Assembly (NCBI GenBank): GCA_035577985.1
Contig: DATJZY010000143.1
Location: forward strand, 1-35,021
DNA from: Candidatus Eisenbacteria bacterium
GTDB taxonomy: Bacteria > Desulfobacterota > Binatia > DP-6
Direction of reading: 5' to 3'
DNA length: 35,021 nt
The position numbers and the translations under genes were made by a program. Shown here one piece after another: positions 1-10,519 of the stretch. Within the stretch, counting starts at the first letter, position 1, and each line of letters begins with the position of its first letter. The notes beneath the pieces are model-generated. The model was given only the letters and a program-made list of their open reading frames with translations. It was not told the DNA's origin and searched no databases.

Positions 1-837
1 CGTGAACGGGATCTGCCAGCCGCCGAGGAAGAGCGTGGTCACGATCGCGCCGATGACGTAGAGGTTCCCCCACTCGGCCATGAAGAAGAGGAGGTTCCGC
101 ATGCCCGAGTACTCCGTCGCGAAGCCCGCGACGAGCTCGGATTCGGCCTCCGGCAGGTCGAACGGCGTGCGGTTCCCCTCGGCGAGCGCCGAGACGAAGA
201 AGATGAAGAAGGCGACGAACGCGAACGGGTTCGCGAAGAGGTTCCACGACCACGGCGCCCAACCCTGGAGCTTGATGATCTCCTGCATGCTGAGCGAGCC
301 GGTCAGCATGACGATCGGGAAGATCGAGAGCCCGGCCGGAATTTCGTACGACACGATCTGCGCCGCCGAGCGGATGCCGCCCAGGAGCGACCACTTGTTG
401 TTCGACGCCCACCCGGCCATGAGGATGCCGACGACGACGAGCGCCGTCACGGCCGTCACGTAGAGGATGCCGACGTTTAGATCCGCGATGATGAGCGCGC
501 TCGTGAACGGGAGCACGGCGAACGTGCCGACGAAGCCCACCATCACGACGTAGGGCGCGAAGCGGAAGAGCGGCCCGTCGGCCGCGGTCGGCACGATGTC
601 TTCCTTCAGCATGTTCTTGATCCCGTCGGCGAGCCACTGCAGGAATCCGGCCGGCCCGACGCGGTTCGGCCCGATGCGGCTCTGCATCCGGCCCATGATC
701 CGGCGTTCGACCCAGGTGGTGATGCCGGCGATCGGCAGCACGAGGCCGAAGACGACGATCGCGCCGAACAGGAGGGCGACGACCAGGTAGTGCACCCAGG
801 TCGCCTCCGCGAACAGGCTCTGGACCAGGTCCGCCAT
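1..837 (-). CDS. nuoH: NADH-quinone oxidoreductase subunit H (first copy), 3' end beyond window
   Basis: Membrane subunit of respiratory complex I that helps form the quinone-binding chamber and links it to the proton-pumping arm. The first 279 codons are present and the gene continues past the left edge. The reading shows the typical RIGPNRVGP loop after the first membrane helix, the acidic LKEDIVP stretch, and the FDLPEAESELVAGFATEYSG segment, all diagnostic of NuoH. The ATG shares one base with the nuoD stop codon (TGATG), so it is translationally coupled. Gene order A-B-C-D-H suggests that nuoI to nuoN follow outside the window, and that nuoE, F and G are absent from between D and H here. 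The identification is secure. A second, more divergent NuoH lies at 24992-26089. Confidence 0.95.
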   Translation of the reverse strand, partial: MADLVQSLFAEATWVHYLVVALLFGAIVVFGLVLPIAGITTWVERRIMGRMQSRIGPNRVGPAGFLQWLADGIKNMLKEDIVPTAADGPLFRFAPYVVMVGFVGTFAVLPFTSALIIADLNVGILYVTAVTALVVVGILMAGWASNNKWSLLGGIRSAAQIVSYEIPAGLSIFPIVMLTGSLSMQEIIKLQGWAPWSWNLFANPFAFVAFFIFFVSALAEGNRTPFDLPEAESELVAGFATEYSGMRNLLFFMAEWGNLYVIGAIVTTLFLGGWQIPFT

Positions 838-2000
838 CAGCGATCGATCTCCGGGGCGACGAGGTCGAGGCTCGCGATCACCGCGATCAGGTCCGCGATC
901 ATGAGGTTGCGGCTGATCTTGGGCACGATGCTGATCGCCGAGAACGACCCCGTGCGGATCTTGCACCGGTGGGGGAACGCCGTGCCGTCGGAGACGACGT
1001 ACCAGCCCATGTCGCCGCGTGCGCTCTCGAGCCGCACGTAGACGTCGCCGGCCGGCGGCTTCAGGTTCCGCGGCACCTTCGCGATCACCGGACCGTCGGG
1101 GATCTGCGTGATGCACTGGCGCAGGATGCGGCAGCTCTCGCGCATCTCCCGCATGCGGACGATGTAGCGGTCGAAGCAGTCGCCGACGATTCCCTTCTCG
1201 CCCGTGCCGATCGGCACGTCGAACTCGAGCTCCGGGTAGACCGAGTAGGGCTCGTCCTTCCGCACGTCGTAGCGGACGCCCGAGGCGCGCAGGTTCGGAC
1301 CGACGAGGTTGAAGTCGATCGCCTCCTCGGCGGTGACCGGCGCGACGCCGGCCAGGCGCTCGACGAAGATCTTGTTGAACGAGATCAGCCGGTCGTACTC
1401 GTCGACGAGCGGCTCGAAGCGGTCGAGGAAGTGGGAGAGCTTGTCGATCCAGCCGGTCGGCAGGTCCCAGCCGACGCCGCCGATCCGCATGTAGTGGAAG
1501 GTGAGGCGCGCCCCGCACAGCTCCTCGAAGAGGTCGTTCAGGTACTCGCGCTCGCGGATGGCGTGCGTGAACGGCGTGAAGGCGCCGATGTCCATCGCCA
1601 TCGAGCCGACGGAGAGGAGGTGGCTGTGGATGCGGCAGAGCTCGTCGGCGATGACGCGGCAGTACTCGGCGCGCTTCGGGACCTCGATGCCCGCGAGCTG
1701 CTCGCACGCGAACGACCAGCCGTGGTTGCAGAACATGGCCGCCACGTAGTCGACGCGATCGGTGTATGGGATGAAGCCGTGCCAGCCGACCTTCTCGGCG
1801 ATCTTCTCGATCGAGCGGTGGAGGTACCCGATGTCGGGGATCGCCTCCTTCATCACCTCGCCGTCGGCGCGGATGACGAAGCGGAGCACCCCGTGCGTCG
1901 AGGGATGCTGCGGCCCCATCGACAGCGTCATGTCCTCGGTGACGACCCCGCCGTCGTCCTTCGAGCGCTGGACCTCGACTTCGAATCCCGCGAGGCTCAT
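837..2000 (-). CDS. nuoD: NADH-quinone oxidoreductase subunit D (first copy)
   Basis: The 49-kDa-type subunit of complex I, located in the peripheral arm where it forms the quinone pocket with NuoB. The protein has 387 residues. It carries the canonical [13 protein letters not shown] motif near residue 28, whose histidine lies in the quinone pocket, followed by GYLHRSIEK, the [10 protein letters not shown] stretch and a C-terminus ending in EIDR, as NuoD proteins normally do. It starts four bases after the nuoC stop and overlaps nuoH by one base, so it is in the same operon. Compared with the second NuoD in this window (MGPSHPASHG), this copy is the canonical type. Confidence 0.96.
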   Translation of the reverse strand: MSLAGFEVEVQRSKDDGGVVTEDMTLSMGPQHPSTHGVLRFVIRADGEVMKEAIPDIGYLHRSIEKIAEKVGWHGFIPYTDRVDYVAAMFCNHGWSFACEQLAGIEVPKRAEYCRVIADELCRIHSHLLSVGSMAMDIGAFTPFTHAIREREYLNDLFEELCGARLTFHYMRIGGVGWDLPTGWIDKLSHFLDRFEPLVDEYDRLISFNKIFVERLAGVAPVTAEEAIDFNLVGPNLRASGVRYDVRKDEPYSVYPELEFDVPIGTGEKGIVGDCFDRYIVRMREMRESCRILRQCITQIPDGPVIAKVPRNLKPPAGDVYVRLESARGDMGWYVVSDGTAFPHRCKIRTGSFSAISIVPKISRNLMIADLIAVIASLDLVAPEIDR

Positions 2001-2004
2001 CCGA

Positions 2005-2508
2005 CTAGGCCTTCAGCAGGCTCTCTCGCGAGGTCGGAATGCCGTGGTACGACTCCGGCTCGACGAAGTCCTTGCGCAGCGGGTGCCCGGGCCAGTCCTC
2101 CGGCATGAGGATGCGGCGCAGATCGGGATGCCCGTCGAACGTGACGCCGAGGAGATCGAACGCCTCGCGCTCCTGCCAATCGGCGTGGCTCCACACGCCG
2201 GAGACGGTCGCCACCTGCGGGTTGTCGCGCGGCGCGTTCACGCGCAGCACGAACGCGTGCCGGTGCGGGTACGAGAAGAGGTGGTAGACGATCTGGATGT
2301 GGCCCTGCTTCGGGTAGTCGACGCCGGAGAGGTTCGAGAGGCAGTCGAAGCGGAGCGCCGGATCGGTCTTCAGGAACTCGCCGACCTCGGCGATGCGCGC
2401 GGGCACGATGGTCGCCGACGCGTTGCGTCCGCTCGCTTCGAGCGGCCCCACCACGTCGCCGAACTTCTCGCGGAGCCGGGCATGCACGCCGGCGGCGTCC
2501 ATCGCCAT
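2005..2508 (-). CDS. nuoC: NADH-quinone oxidoreductase subunit C (first copy)
   Basis: The 30-kDa-type peripheral subunit of complex I, which braces NuoD. It has 167 residues, a normal length for a stand-alone NuoC. The family signature is clear: [29 protein letters not shown] followed by HPLRKDF is spread over residues 110-150. The ATG at 2508 shares one base with the nuoB stop, and the stop is four bases before nuoD. A much longer overlapping reading frame exists in this stretch but has no family features. The operon context and motif leave no real alternative. Confidence 0.96.
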   Translation of the reverse strand: MAMDAAGVHARLREKFGDVVGPLEASGRNASATIVPARIAEVGEFLKTDPALRFDCLSNLSGVDYPKQGHIQIVYHLFSYPHRHAFVLRVNAPRDNPQVATVSGVWSHADWQEREAFDLLGVTFDGHPDLRRILMPEDWPGHPLRKDFVEPESYHGIPTSRESLLKA

Positions 2509-3011
2509 CAGGCACGCACTCCCACCGGCTCACTCTTGCGCACGAGCCAGCGCTCCTGAGCGATCTTCTCCTGGAGCTTGATGAGACCTTCGGTGAGCGC
2601 CTCCGGCCGGGGCGGGCACCCCGGCACGTAGACGTCGACCGGGATCACGCGATCGACGCCGTCGCAGACCGAGTACGCGAGCTGGAACAGCCCGCCGCAG
2701 TTGGCGCAGCTTCCCATCGAGATGGCGTACTTCGGCTCCGGCATCTGGTCGTAGAGGAGCTTCGTGCGAAGCGCCATCTTCAAGGTGAGCGTCCCCGACA
2801 CGATGATCACGTCGGACACGCGCGGCGTCGCGCGCGGCGCCATCCCGAAGCGCTCGAGGTCGGCGCGCGGCCCGCCGGTCTGCATCATCTCGATGGCGCA
2901 GCAGGCCAGGCCGAACATCATGTACCAGAGCGACGACTTGCGGGTCCAGTTGAGGAGGTCGTCGACGCGCGTCGTGAGTGCCATCTCGGGCGCGGTGTTG
3001 ATGAGCGACAT
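2508..3011 (-). CDS. nuoB: NADH-quinone oxidoreductase subunit B (only nuoB in window)
   Basis: Iron-sulfur subunit of complex I that holds cluster N2, the last cluster before quinone. It has 167 residues. The four cluster ligands are visible: adjacent Cys37 and Cys38 in GLACCAIE, Cys102 in the [10 protein letters not shown] loop, and Cys132 in [10 protein letters not shown]. These are the canonical positions. It follows nuoA by 12 bases. It is worth noting because the second nuo operon (19327-28682) has no nuoB of its own, so this copy may be shared by both NuoD proteins, unless another nuoB lies elsewhere in the genome. Confidence 0.97.
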   Translation of the reverse strand: MSLINTAPEMALTTRVDDLLNWTRKSSLWYMMFGLACCAIEMMQTGGPRADLERFGMAPRATPRVSDVIIVSGTLTLKMALRTKLLYDQMPEPKYAISMGSCANCGGLFQLAYSVCDGVDRVIPVDVYVPGCPPRPEALTEGLIKLQEKIAQERWLVRKSEPVGVRA

Positions 3012-3023
3012 CGCTCGGTCCCC

Positions 3024-3449
3024 CTATGCCGCCCGGCGCACGGGCTCACCCGGATGCGGCCTCTCGGCCGGGATCCGCTTCAGCCACTCGAGGTCGCCCT
3101 TCGCCCACACGTAGACGAGGCCGATCATGAGGATCGCGAGGAAGAGGCCGAGCTCCAGGAAGGCGAACGCACCCTGCCCCTTCGTCACCCAGTCCTTGAA
3201 CACGGCGACCACGGGGTAGACGAACGCCAGCTCGACGTCGAAGATCACGAACACGAGCGCCACCAGGTAGAAGCGGATGTTGAAGTTGATCCAGGCGGGG
3301 CCGCTCGGCGGCTCGCCGCACTCGTACGTGGAGAGCTTGGACGGCTGCGGATTGGACGGACGGAGCAGCGCCCCCAGGCCCAGCATGAGGGCGCAGAGGA
3401 TGACCGCGTAGAGGAAGAAGACGAAGACGTTGGCGAACTGGTAGAGCAT
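3024..3449 (-). CDS. nuoA: NADH-quinone oxidoreductase subunit A (first copy)
   Basis: Small membrane subunit of complex I next to NuoH and the quinone chamber. The 141 residues show three hydrophobic segments (about 5-28, 58-82 and 93-114). The diagnostic loop STYECGEPPSGPAW is followed by FDVELAFVYP, as in all NuoA proteins. It is the first gene of the left-hand nuo operon. A possible promoter lies about 20-45 bases upstream (3468-3496). The ribosome binding site is weak (CGGAA). The tail after LEWLKR is about 15 residues longer than in the second NuoA. Confidence 0.95.
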   Translation of the reverse strand: MLYQFANVFVFFLYAVILCALMLGLGALLRPSNPQPSKLSTYECGEPPSGPAWINFNIRFYLVALVFVIFDVELAFVYPVVAVFKDWVTKGQGAFAFLELGLFLAILMIGLVYVWAKGDLEWLKRIPAERPHPGEPVRRAA

Positions 3450-3467
3450 TTCCGCTGCCGATCGTGG

Positions 3468-3496
3468 ACCTTAGCAAGCGCCCACAGGGTGGGCAA
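3468..3496 (-). promoter_or_regulatory. Possible sigma70-type promoter for the first nuo operon
   Basis: Read on the minus strand, TTGCCC (3491-3496) is followed after 17 bases by TAAGGT (3468-3473), just upstream of nuoA. Spacing is ideal but both boxes are imperfect. The spacer contains a small inverted repeat, CCCAC-AGG-GTGGG (3481-3493). The position, in the 101-base gap between btuD and nuoA, is right for a promoter. Confidence 0.35.
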
Positions 3497-3550
3497 ACCG
3501 ATTGCGGTCCGCCTCGCGACGAGCACGTCACTGCTTCCGGAACACTGCCG

Positions 3551-4345
3551 TCACGCGTCACGCGGCGGGGGCGGCAGCACGGTCGGCAGGTCGGAACCGT
3601 CGTGCCGGCCGACCCGGACCCGGGTCCCGAAGGCCCCGGCGATCCGCTCGCTCGTCAGTACGTCGGCGGCCCTCCCGGCCGCGACGAGCCGTCCGCCCGC
3701 GAGCAGCACGAGGCGGTCGCAGGCCACGGCGGCGAGGTTGAGGTCGTGGAGCACGGCGACGGCGGCGAGACCGCCGCGCCGCACGCGCTCGCGGACGACG
3801 TCCAGGATCGCGCCCTGGTGACGCAGGTCCAAATGCGTCGTCGGCTCGTCGAGGAGCAGCACCTGCGGATCCTGCACGAGGGCCCGCGCGAGGAAGACGC
3901 GCTGGCGCTCGCCGCCCGAGAGGGTGTCGAGGCCACGCGCCTCCATCCCGTCCAGGCCGAGGCGGACGAGCGCGGCGCGGGCCATCGCCACGTCGTCGCC
4001 GGCGGCGAAGCCGAGGCCCCCCAGATACGGCGCGCGCCCCATGAGAACGACCTCGAGCACGGTGAACGGGAACTCGACGCGCGGATCCTGCGGCAGGAGC
4101 GCGATCGCGCGCGCGACCTCGCGGCGCGATCGCGCGAGGAGCGGCGCGCCGTCGAGGAGGACGTGGCCCTGCTGCGGCACCGCCACGCCTGCCAGCAAGC
4201 GCACGAGCGTCGATTTGCCCGCGCCGTTGGGACCGATCACGCCGACCAGCTCGCCGCCGCCGACCTCCAGGCCGACGTCGTCGACGACCAGACGGCCGTC
4301 GTAGGCGAAGCGCAGGCGCTCGGCGACCAGACGCACGCCGCTCAT
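3551..4345 (-). CDS. btuD: Cobalamin ABC transporter ATP-binding protein (BtuD-type)
   Basis: ATPase that drives B12 import through BtuC, on the inner face of the cytoplasmic membrane. It has 264 residues, a standard length for this FepC/BtuD family. Walker A GPNGAGKST lies at 38-46, a Q-loop at LLPQDP (83-88), the signature LSGGERQ at 142-148, Walker B VLLLDEPTTHLD at 162-173, and the switch histidine in VLHDLN. The ATG at 4345 overlaps the btuC stop (ATGA). The family also includes iron-siderophore importers. The cobalamin assignment rests on the riboswitch and receptor upstream, so it is strong but contextual. It is the last gene of the B12 operon. Confidence 0.88.
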   Translation of the reverse strand: MSGVRLVAERLRFAYDGRLVVDDVGLEVGGGELVGVIGPNGAGKSTLVRLLAGVAVPQQGHVLLDGAPLLARSRREVARAIALLPQDPRVEFPFTVLEVVLMGRAPYLGGLGFAAGDDVAMARAALVRLGLDGMEARGLDTLSGGERQRVFLARALVQDPQVLLLDEPTTHLDLRHQGAILDVVRERVRRGGLAAVAVLHDLNLAAVACDRLVLLAGGRLVAAGRAADVLTSERIAGAFGTRVRVGRHDGSDLPTVLPPPPRDA

Positions 4346-5352
4346 CGCGGGCCTCCGCGCAGGCTCCGCCGCAGCAGAAAGAGGAAGAACGGCCCCCCGA
4401 GCAGCGCCGTGATGACGCCGACCGGAAGCTCGGCGGGCCCCAGCACCGTGCGCGCGACGGTGTCGGCCCACACGAGGAACGTCGCGCCGAACAGGAACGA
4501 CGCCGGCACGAGCAGGCGCAGATCGGGCCCGAGCGCGAGCCGCAGGACGTGCGGCACGATGAGCCCGACGAAGCTGATCATGCCGCTCACCGACACGGCG
4601 GCGCCGACCAGCAGCGCGGCCGCGACGAAGACGGCACGGCGCACGCGCTCGACGTCGACGCCGAGGCTGGCGGCGCTCTCCTCCCCCGCGGCGAGCAGGT
4701 TCAGGGCGGCCGCGTGGCGCAGGAGCACGACCGCACCGACGATCGCGTACGCCCCCACCAGCGCGACCAGGAAGTAGTCCTGCGTCGTGAGGGCGCCCAT
4801 CATCCAGAAGAGCACGCCCTGCGCCTGGCGGTAGCTCGCGACCGCGTTCACCAGCATGATGAGCGCCGCCGCGATCGCGTTCATGACGACGCCGACCAGC
4901 AGGAGCGCGTGCGGCGTCGTGCGACCGCCCGTGCGCGCGACCAGCACGACGACCGTCATGGCCCCGAGCGCGCCCAGGAACGCGACCAGCGGCACGATCG
5001 GCGAGACCGGATCGACGCCGAGCACGAGGACGGCGGCGCCGAACACGGCCGCCCCCCCGCTGATGCCGAGCACGTGCGGATCGGCGAGCGGGTTCGCGAG
5101 GAGGCCCTGGAAGCCGGCGCCCGCGGTCGCGAGCGCGGCGCCCACGACGCCCGCGAGGAGCACGCGCGGGATGCGCGTCTGCACGACGATCACGTAGTCG
5201 GTCGTGCCCGCGGCGCCGGGCGCGAGCGCGCGCCACAGGCTCGCCGGCACGGGCCCGATGCCGGCCGCGGCGAGGAGCGAGGCGAGCAACAGGACGAGGA
5301 GCGCCGCCGTCACCACGACCACCCGGCGGCGTGTGAGGTACGCGGCCCGCAC
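4342..5352 (-). CDS. btuC: Cobalamin ABC transporter permease (BtuC/FecCD family)
   Basis: Membrane channel of the B12 importer. The 336 residues include roughly ten hydrophobic helices and family motifs: RIPRVLLAGVVGAALATAGA near residue 60, the NPLADPHVLGISGGA stretch at about 86-100, a GEESAASLGV cytoplasmic loop (the coupling region that contacts the ATPase), and GLIVPHVLRL. This is FecCD-family architecture and length. It begins 11 bases after the btuF stop and overlaps btuD by four bases. Siderophore importers have the same fold, so the substrate is inferred from the locus rather than from this protein alone. Confidence 0.88.
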   Translation of the reverse strand: MRAAYLTRRRVVVVTAALLVLLLASLLAAAGIGPVPASLWRALAPGAAGTTDYVIVVQTRIPRVLLAGVVGAALATAGAGFQGLLANPLADPHVLGISGGAAVFGAAVLVLGVDPVSPIVPLVAFLGALGAMTVVVLVARTGGRTTPHALLLVGVVMNAIAAALIMLVNAVASYRQAQGVLFWMMGALTTQDYFLVALVGAYAIVGAVVLLRHAAALNLLAAGEESAASLGVDVERVRRAVFVAAALLVGAAVSVSGMISFVGLIVPHVLRLALGPDLRLLVPASFLFGATFLVWADTVARTVLGPAELPVGVITALLGGPFFLFLLRRSLRGGPR

Positions 5353-5363
5353 GCCCGGCCCGT

Positions 5364-6196
<833 letters not shown>

Positions 6197-6200
<4 letters not shown>

Positions 6201-7633
6201 TTGCACGTGAGGCGATCGCCGGTGGAGTTGAAGGTGCAGCCCGACGTCGGACCGGAAAAGGTCGCGAGCGCGCACCCGCCGGCGGGATCGAGCGTCATCA
6301 CGGCCCGCACGGGGAGCGCCGCGCCGGCGGCCGGATAGCCTCCTTTGCGCCCGTTCACGCTGAACTTGACCAGGCCCGGCGTGCTCGAGGCCTTCTTCAC
6401 CTTCACCTTGGTGATACCGACGACGCCGCTCGGATTCTTGTACGTCCACGACGTCAGGCTCGCGTTCGTCTTCCAGCCGGTCCCGGTGACCGTGTCGTAT
6501 GCGCCGCCCGGCACGACCACGTCGGCGATGACGCTGCCAGCGGCGTCGTCCACCAGGACGTGCACGCCGTTCGCCACCGGGTCGTAGACGCCGGGGATCG
6601 TCATCTGGCCCTTGAAGCTGAGCGTGTCGTCGCCGACCGCCGTCGTCTGGCGACCGATCTTCACGACCGCGCGATCGAGGGCGGCGGGACTCGTGCAGTC
6701 GGCGTCGCACACGGCGTCGCCGTCCGCGTCGCGACAGACGGCCGTCACGGCCGACACACCGAAGTCGAGCACCAGGGCCGCATCGCGCGCGCCGTCGAAG
6801 AAGACGTCGGCCGAGAAGCCGAAGCCGTGCGCGCGCTCGGTCGCCGTCCCGCCCGCGTCGACGGCGAGCAGCGTGCTCGACGAGAAGTCGCCGGTGAAGC
6901 CGCCGGTGACGAGCAAGTTGCCGGCTGCGTCGCGGGCGACCCCGTAGCTCCCGGAGAGGCCGCCGACGAGGTCGCTCGCCGGGACGCCCGCGAGCGAGAA
7001 CCGCTTCACGGATCCGGTGAAGCTGCCGTCGAGGTTGGCGGCGAAGAGCGTCGCGCCGTCGGTCGCGAGGCCACCCAGGTAGTCGAGTCCGGTCGCGAGA
7101 TTCGTCGGGGTCGTCCCCACGACCTTCACGACGCGGCCCGCGCCGACCCCGATCGCGTCGGCGACCAGGAGGGCGCCCGGCACCACGAGCACGTCCTGCG
7201 GTGCGGTGATGGAGCCGGCCGGCAGCACCGCGCTCGTGTCCGCCGCGGCCGCGCTGGTCCGCGTGGTCGCGCTCGGGATGGCGTAGAGGCTGTCGCCGGT
7301 CGACGCGCCCGTACAGCCGAAGTCGGTGCCGAAGCAGTTGTCGACCAGGTAGAGCGTGTCGCCGTCGAGGTCGAAGCCCCCGAGCGAGTTGAAGCCGGTC
7401 GCGATGGTGGTCGCCACGGCGCCGTCGAGTCGGACCACCCGCTCGGTCCCGGCCCCGAAGCTGCCCTGCCCCACGATGAGCGCGTTGCCCTGCCGCACGA
7501 CGCCGCCTTGGACGGCGCCGGGGGTGGGAATGCGGCGCGCAGCGTAGCCCGGGGCCGCCACGACCGCCGCGCGGGCGGAACCGTGCGCCGCCAGCGTCGC
7601 AGCGCAGATCGCTGTCACGAGAATTCGTCGCAT
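6197..7633 (-). CDS. Secreted propeller-like protein with lineage-type C-terminal module, in B12 operon
   Basis: Not a family I can name. The 478 residues begin with a Sec signal peptide (MRRILVTAICAATLAAHGSARA). The first ~290 residues look like a beta-propeller: repeating 40-50 residue units such as LGGFDLDGDTLYLVDN, PQDVLVVPGALLVAD, LGGLATDGATLFAANLDG and YGVARDAAGNLLVTGG. A short Asp/Cys stretch (CRDADGDAVCDADC) is followed by a roughly 140-residue all-beta module ending in FSGPTSGCTF...DRLTCK, with paired cysteines. The start at 7633 is preferred over 7642 because GAGGAG (7644-7649) is 10 bases away. It overlaps btuF by four bases, so a role in B12 capture or delivery is a reasonable guess but unproven. 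Confidence 0.75.
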
Positions 7634-7669
7634 CTGTCGCATGCTCCTCGACCGCTCGCCGTGCCGCTC

Positions 7670-9157
7670 CTACTTCTCCACCACGACGAGGCGGTCCGTA
7701 TCGACGGACCGGCGGCCGCCGGTCCGTGGCCCTTCGGCCCGCAGCCGCACGATCGTCCGCTCGCGCGCGAGCGGAATCGTGACGGTGCGGGTCGAGCCCG
7801 GCGTGAAGACGCCGAGCGCGGCCGTGAGATCGCGGCGCCCCACGCGCACGCGAACGCTGCCCGTGATCACCTCGGGGGCGATCACCACGGTGAGCGCCAG
7901 CGTGGTGGTTCCGGCCGGAACCGCGCTGACGGTGGAGGTCGGACGTACGTATCGAAGCAGGTGGTCGACGCTGCGGCGCTGCCCGCCGCCGGCGAAGCCC
8001 GCCGCCGACATCGGGCCGCAGGACACGTCGTCGGGACACGGATCGCAGGCATCGCCCGCTCCGTCGCGGTCGCGATCGCGCTGGTCGGTGCCGGGCGTCG
8101 CCGGGCAGACGTCACACGCGTCGCCGAGACCGTCGCCGTCCGCGTCGGCCTGGTCGGCGTTCGGCACGATCGGGCAGTCGTCGCTCGCGTCGGCGACCCC
8201 GTCGCCGTCCGTATCGGTGGCCGGTGCGCCTGCGTCGCACGCGTCGCCCACCCCGTCGCCATCGGTGTCGGTCTGGTCCGCGTTCGGCGTGGCCGGGCAG
8301 TCGTCGCAGGCGTCGCCGACGCCGTCGCCGTCGCGATCGATCTGGGTCGGATCGAACACGGCGGGACACACGTCGCACGCGTCGCCGATGCCGTCGCCGT
8401 CGCCGTCCGTCTGGGCCGGGTCGGCGACCAGCGGGCAGCCGTCGGCCGCATCGGCGAGCCCGTCGCCGTCGGCGTCGGGAAGGCCGGTCGTGTCGACGGA
8501 GTGCACGGCGGCGACGGCGTCGAGGTCGAAGCCCGCGAGGCCGCCGAGGCCCATGCGCTGCATGCCGCCGCGGATGCGCACGAAGCGCGCAGCGGCGAGG
8601 CCGACGGTGGCGAGATCGAAGGTGTCGCCGCCCGAGCCGGCCGGCGGCGTGAAGGTGGCGAACGGAACGCCGACGAGATCGGCGATCGGCGTCGTCGACG
8701 GCACGAGCGCGCTCGCCGGATCGGTCGCCGTGGCGAAGACCGGATAGACCCCGGCGCATCCCGGGTAGTACGGGTCGTCGTCCACGGCGCAGGGAAAGTC
8801 GAGCCAGGTGACGCCGTCCGCGCTGACCGATACCTGCCCCGGCTCGGCGAACGGCACGCCGGTCACGAGCCCCGAGAGCAGGAAGGCGTTCTCGAACACC
8901 GTGAAATCGGCCCCCGGGCGGTTCACGATGGCGTTGTCCGTGAAGGCGACGGTGATCTCGCCGCCGAGCCCGAGCGAGAGCGTGTGGGTCGAGCCCTGGA
9001 ACGCGCCCGCGCCGTGCGGCGGACCGAGGACCCAGTCGGCGCTGCCGCCGCCGCCCGCCGTCCCGATCGTCACGCCGGTGACGGCGTCGGCGAACGGATC
9101 GCCCGATGCCGGACGCACGAGCGCCGCGAGCGCGAGCGCGACCACGAGCACCCTCAT
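7670..9157 (-). CDS. Secreted cell-surface protein with thrombospondin type 3 calcium-binding repeats
   Basis: The 495-residue protein has a signal peptide ending near residue 19 ([10 protein letters not shown]). Residues 20-220 form a beta-rich domain with patterns I recall from proteins labelled cell surface protein: [36 protein letters not shown] and RFVRIRGG, then [10 protein letters not shown]. Residues about 228-380 are Asp-rich TSP3 repeats of the form DxDGDGxGDACDxCP, which bind calcium and usually form an extended stalk. About 110 residues of beta-type sequence follow. The ATG at 9157 overlaps the previous gene's stop (ATGA), tying it to the riboswitch-controlled operon. The exact role is unknown. 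A surface scaffold or ligand-binding partner of BtuB fits the position. Confidence 0.8.
   Translation of the reverse strand: MRVLVVALALAALVRPASGDPFADAVTGVTIGTAGGGGSADWVLGPPHGAGAFQGSTHTLSLGLGGEITVAFTDNAIVNRPGADFTVFENAFLLSGLVTGVPFAEPGQVSVSADGVTWLDFPCAVDDDPYYPGCAGVYPVFATATDPASALVPSTTPIADLVGVPFATFTPPAGSGGDTFDLATVGLAAARFVRIRGGMQRMGLGGLAGFDLDAVAAVHSVDTTGLPDADGDGLADAADGCPLVADPAQTDGDGDGIGDACDVCPAVFDPTQIDRDGDGVGDACDDCPATPNADQTDTDGDGVGDACDAGAPATDTDGDGVADASDDCPIVPNADQADADGDGLGDACDVCPATPGTDQRDRDRDGAGDACDPCPDDVSCGPMSAAGFAGGGQRRSVDHLLRYVRPTSTVSAVPAGTTTLALTVVIAPEVITGSVRVRVGRRDLTAALGVFTPGSTRTVTIPLARERTIVRLRAEGPRTGGRRSVDTDRLVVVEK
8018..8476 (-). repeat. Tandem thrombospondin type 3 repeat-coding segment
   Basis: About six imperfect units encode the core DGDGxGDACDxCP, with spacers such as ATPNADQTD. 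The DNA repeats (GCGTCGCCGACGCCGTCG-like on the plus strand) are short and diverged, so this is protein-level repetition, not a recent DNA duplication. One unit lacks the cysteines ([16 protein letters not shown]). The repetition also creates a long meaningless open frame on the opposite strand. Confidence 0.85.
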
Positions 9158-10218
9158 GGCACGAACCCCATCGAGAACGGCGGCAGGCCGACGTCGATCG
9201 GATCGCGCGTCACCTGGGCGCCGGTGGCGGGATCGAAGATGCGGATGCCGTAGCTCGGCCGCGACTGGTCGGCGAGCCACAGCAGGCCGTCGGGTGCGAG
9301 CGCGACGTCGGGCAGGAACCCGTCGCGGGCGAAGAGCTGCACGGGTGGCGTCGTGCTCGTCGGATCGAACGCGACCAGGCGGTTCCGGAGGTCGGCCGCC
9401 TGCACGACCGCGTAGCCCTTCGTCGCGGAGACGAGCACGAAGTCGGTGACGTTGCCGCCCAGCTGGTCCTCGGTGACGAAGAAGCGGCCCTCGGCGGTGA
9501 GGGTCTCCGGGTCGACCCACTCGATGCCGCCGTCGCCCACCTTGTAGATGTCGGCGGGCGTCGAGACGGCGAGGCGGCCGCTCGCGGGATCGTGCACGAT
9601 GCCGCTCGAGTCGCCGAAGGCGTTCGAGCCGTGCAGCTCGATCGCGCCGACGACGGCGTCCGTCGTCGTGTCGATCACGACCAGGCGGCTCTTTCCCGAC
9701 GGCGCGAAGCCCTGCGTGCGGTCGAGGCGCTGGACGCTCACGAACAGGCGCGTCCCCACGACCGCCGTCTGGTCCATCTCCGGAAGGCCATCGGCGTCGG
9801 CGAACGGGCCGAGGTCGATCGTCCCGCGGCGGAAGCGCCGGCAGCCGCGGGCGGACGGATCGACGATCCACAGCTCGCGCCCGCCATATCGGGTGACGTA
9901 CGCCTTGTCGCGCGCGACCGCGACGATGTCGTGCGGGTTCGATCCCGCACCCGTCCCGCACTGGAGTCGCGTTCGCAGCTTGCGCGACAGGATCTGCACG
10001 TTGTCGGCGAGGAAGCGGTTCAGCACGACCGCGTATCCGCCCGTCACGCGGACGACGGCGTCCGAGAAGACGTCGGTCGGCAGCTCGCGCGTGCGGCGCG
10101 GGGGCGCCATCGCCACCGTCGCGAGCACGCCGGTCTCGAACGTCGTCCCGGCGACCAGCGCACGCGGCCGGCGCGCCGCGGCCTCGCTCGCGAGGGCGAG
10201 CGCGACCAGGAGCGCCAT
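9154..10218 (-). CDS. Secreted beta-propeller-like protein, first gene after the cobalamin riboswitch
   Basis: The 354-residue product has an exported N-terminus (hydrophobic [15 protein letters not shown]) and YncE-like propeller repeats: [75 protein letters not shown] and [17 protein letters not shown]. These resemble secreted seven-bladed propellers. In Bacteroides, a propeller lipoprotein (BtuG) binds B12 very tightly on top of BtuB. Similarity of fold and position suggests a comparable job here, which is inference. The ATG at 10218 leaves no basic n-region. An in-frame ACG at 10248, seven bases after AGGAG (10256-10260), would add KPGPARRIA and make a better signal peptide, so the true start is uncertain. 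Confidence 0.75.
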   Translation of the reverse strand: MALLVALALASEAAARRPRALVAGTTFETGVLATVAMAPPRRTRELPTDVFSDAVVRVTGGYAVVLNRFLADNVQILSRKLRTRLQCGTGAGSNPHDIVAVARDKAYVTRYGGRELWIVDPSARGCRRFRRGTIDLGPFADADGLPEMDQTAVVGTRLFVSVQRLDRTQGFAPSGKSRLVVIDTTTDAVVGAIELHGSNAFGDSSGIVHDPASGRLAVSTPADIYKVGDGGIEWVDPETLTAEGRFFVTEDQLGGNVTDFVLVSATKGYAVVQAADLRNRLVAFDPTSTTPPVQLFARDGFLPDVALAPDGLLWLADQSRPSYGIRIFDPATGAQVTRDPIDVGLPPFSMGFVP

Positions 10219-10344
10219 CGCGATCCGTCGTGCGGGTCCGGGTTTCGTCGTCGTTCTCCTGGCCCGCCGCGACGACGGAGTGGGACGCCGGACGCACGCC
10301 TGCGCCGACCCCCCAGCTCCCTCCCCTCGGAAGGCACGTGCTGG

Positions 10345-10490
10345 TGTCGTCGAGCAGGTCTTCTGGCTCCGGGATCGTCCGCCCCCGGTCCCTTCCCGCC
10401 GACCGCTCGGCAGTGGATGCGACCGGGTTTGTTCCCCGTTACAGCTGCGGGGCAGCGGGGGATTTGCACCCCCTTCCCTAACCCGACATC
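10345..10490 (-). promoter_or_regulatory. Cobalamin riboswitch
   Basis: Read on the minus strand, all core parts of the AdoCbl/cobalamin riboswitch appear in order: GGGAAGGGGGTGCAAATCCC near the 5' end (about 10459-10478), GCTGCCCCGCAGCTGTAA (10439-10456), CCACTG (10411-10416), a GGGAAGGG stretch, and the B12 box GCCAGAAGACCTGC (10354-10367). When the vitamin binds, such elements normally block expression of the gene downstream. Here that gene is the propeller at 9154-10218 and the operon leading to btuFCD. It lies 3' of btuB, not in front of it. No clear U-tailed terminator follows, so control may act on translation. Confidence 0.93.
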
Positions 10491-10519
10491 GCCCGCTTAC
10501 CGCAGCGCGCGCTGCCGTG

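Noticed and set aside
969..2108. A 379-codon plus-strand frame opposite nuoD
   Set aside because: It is an Asp/Arg/Val-rich shadow of the canonical nuoD gene.
8018..8476. Possible CRISPR-like or satellite DNA array
   Set aside because: Units vary in length and sequence and are in frame with TSP3 protein repeats, so they are explained by coding.
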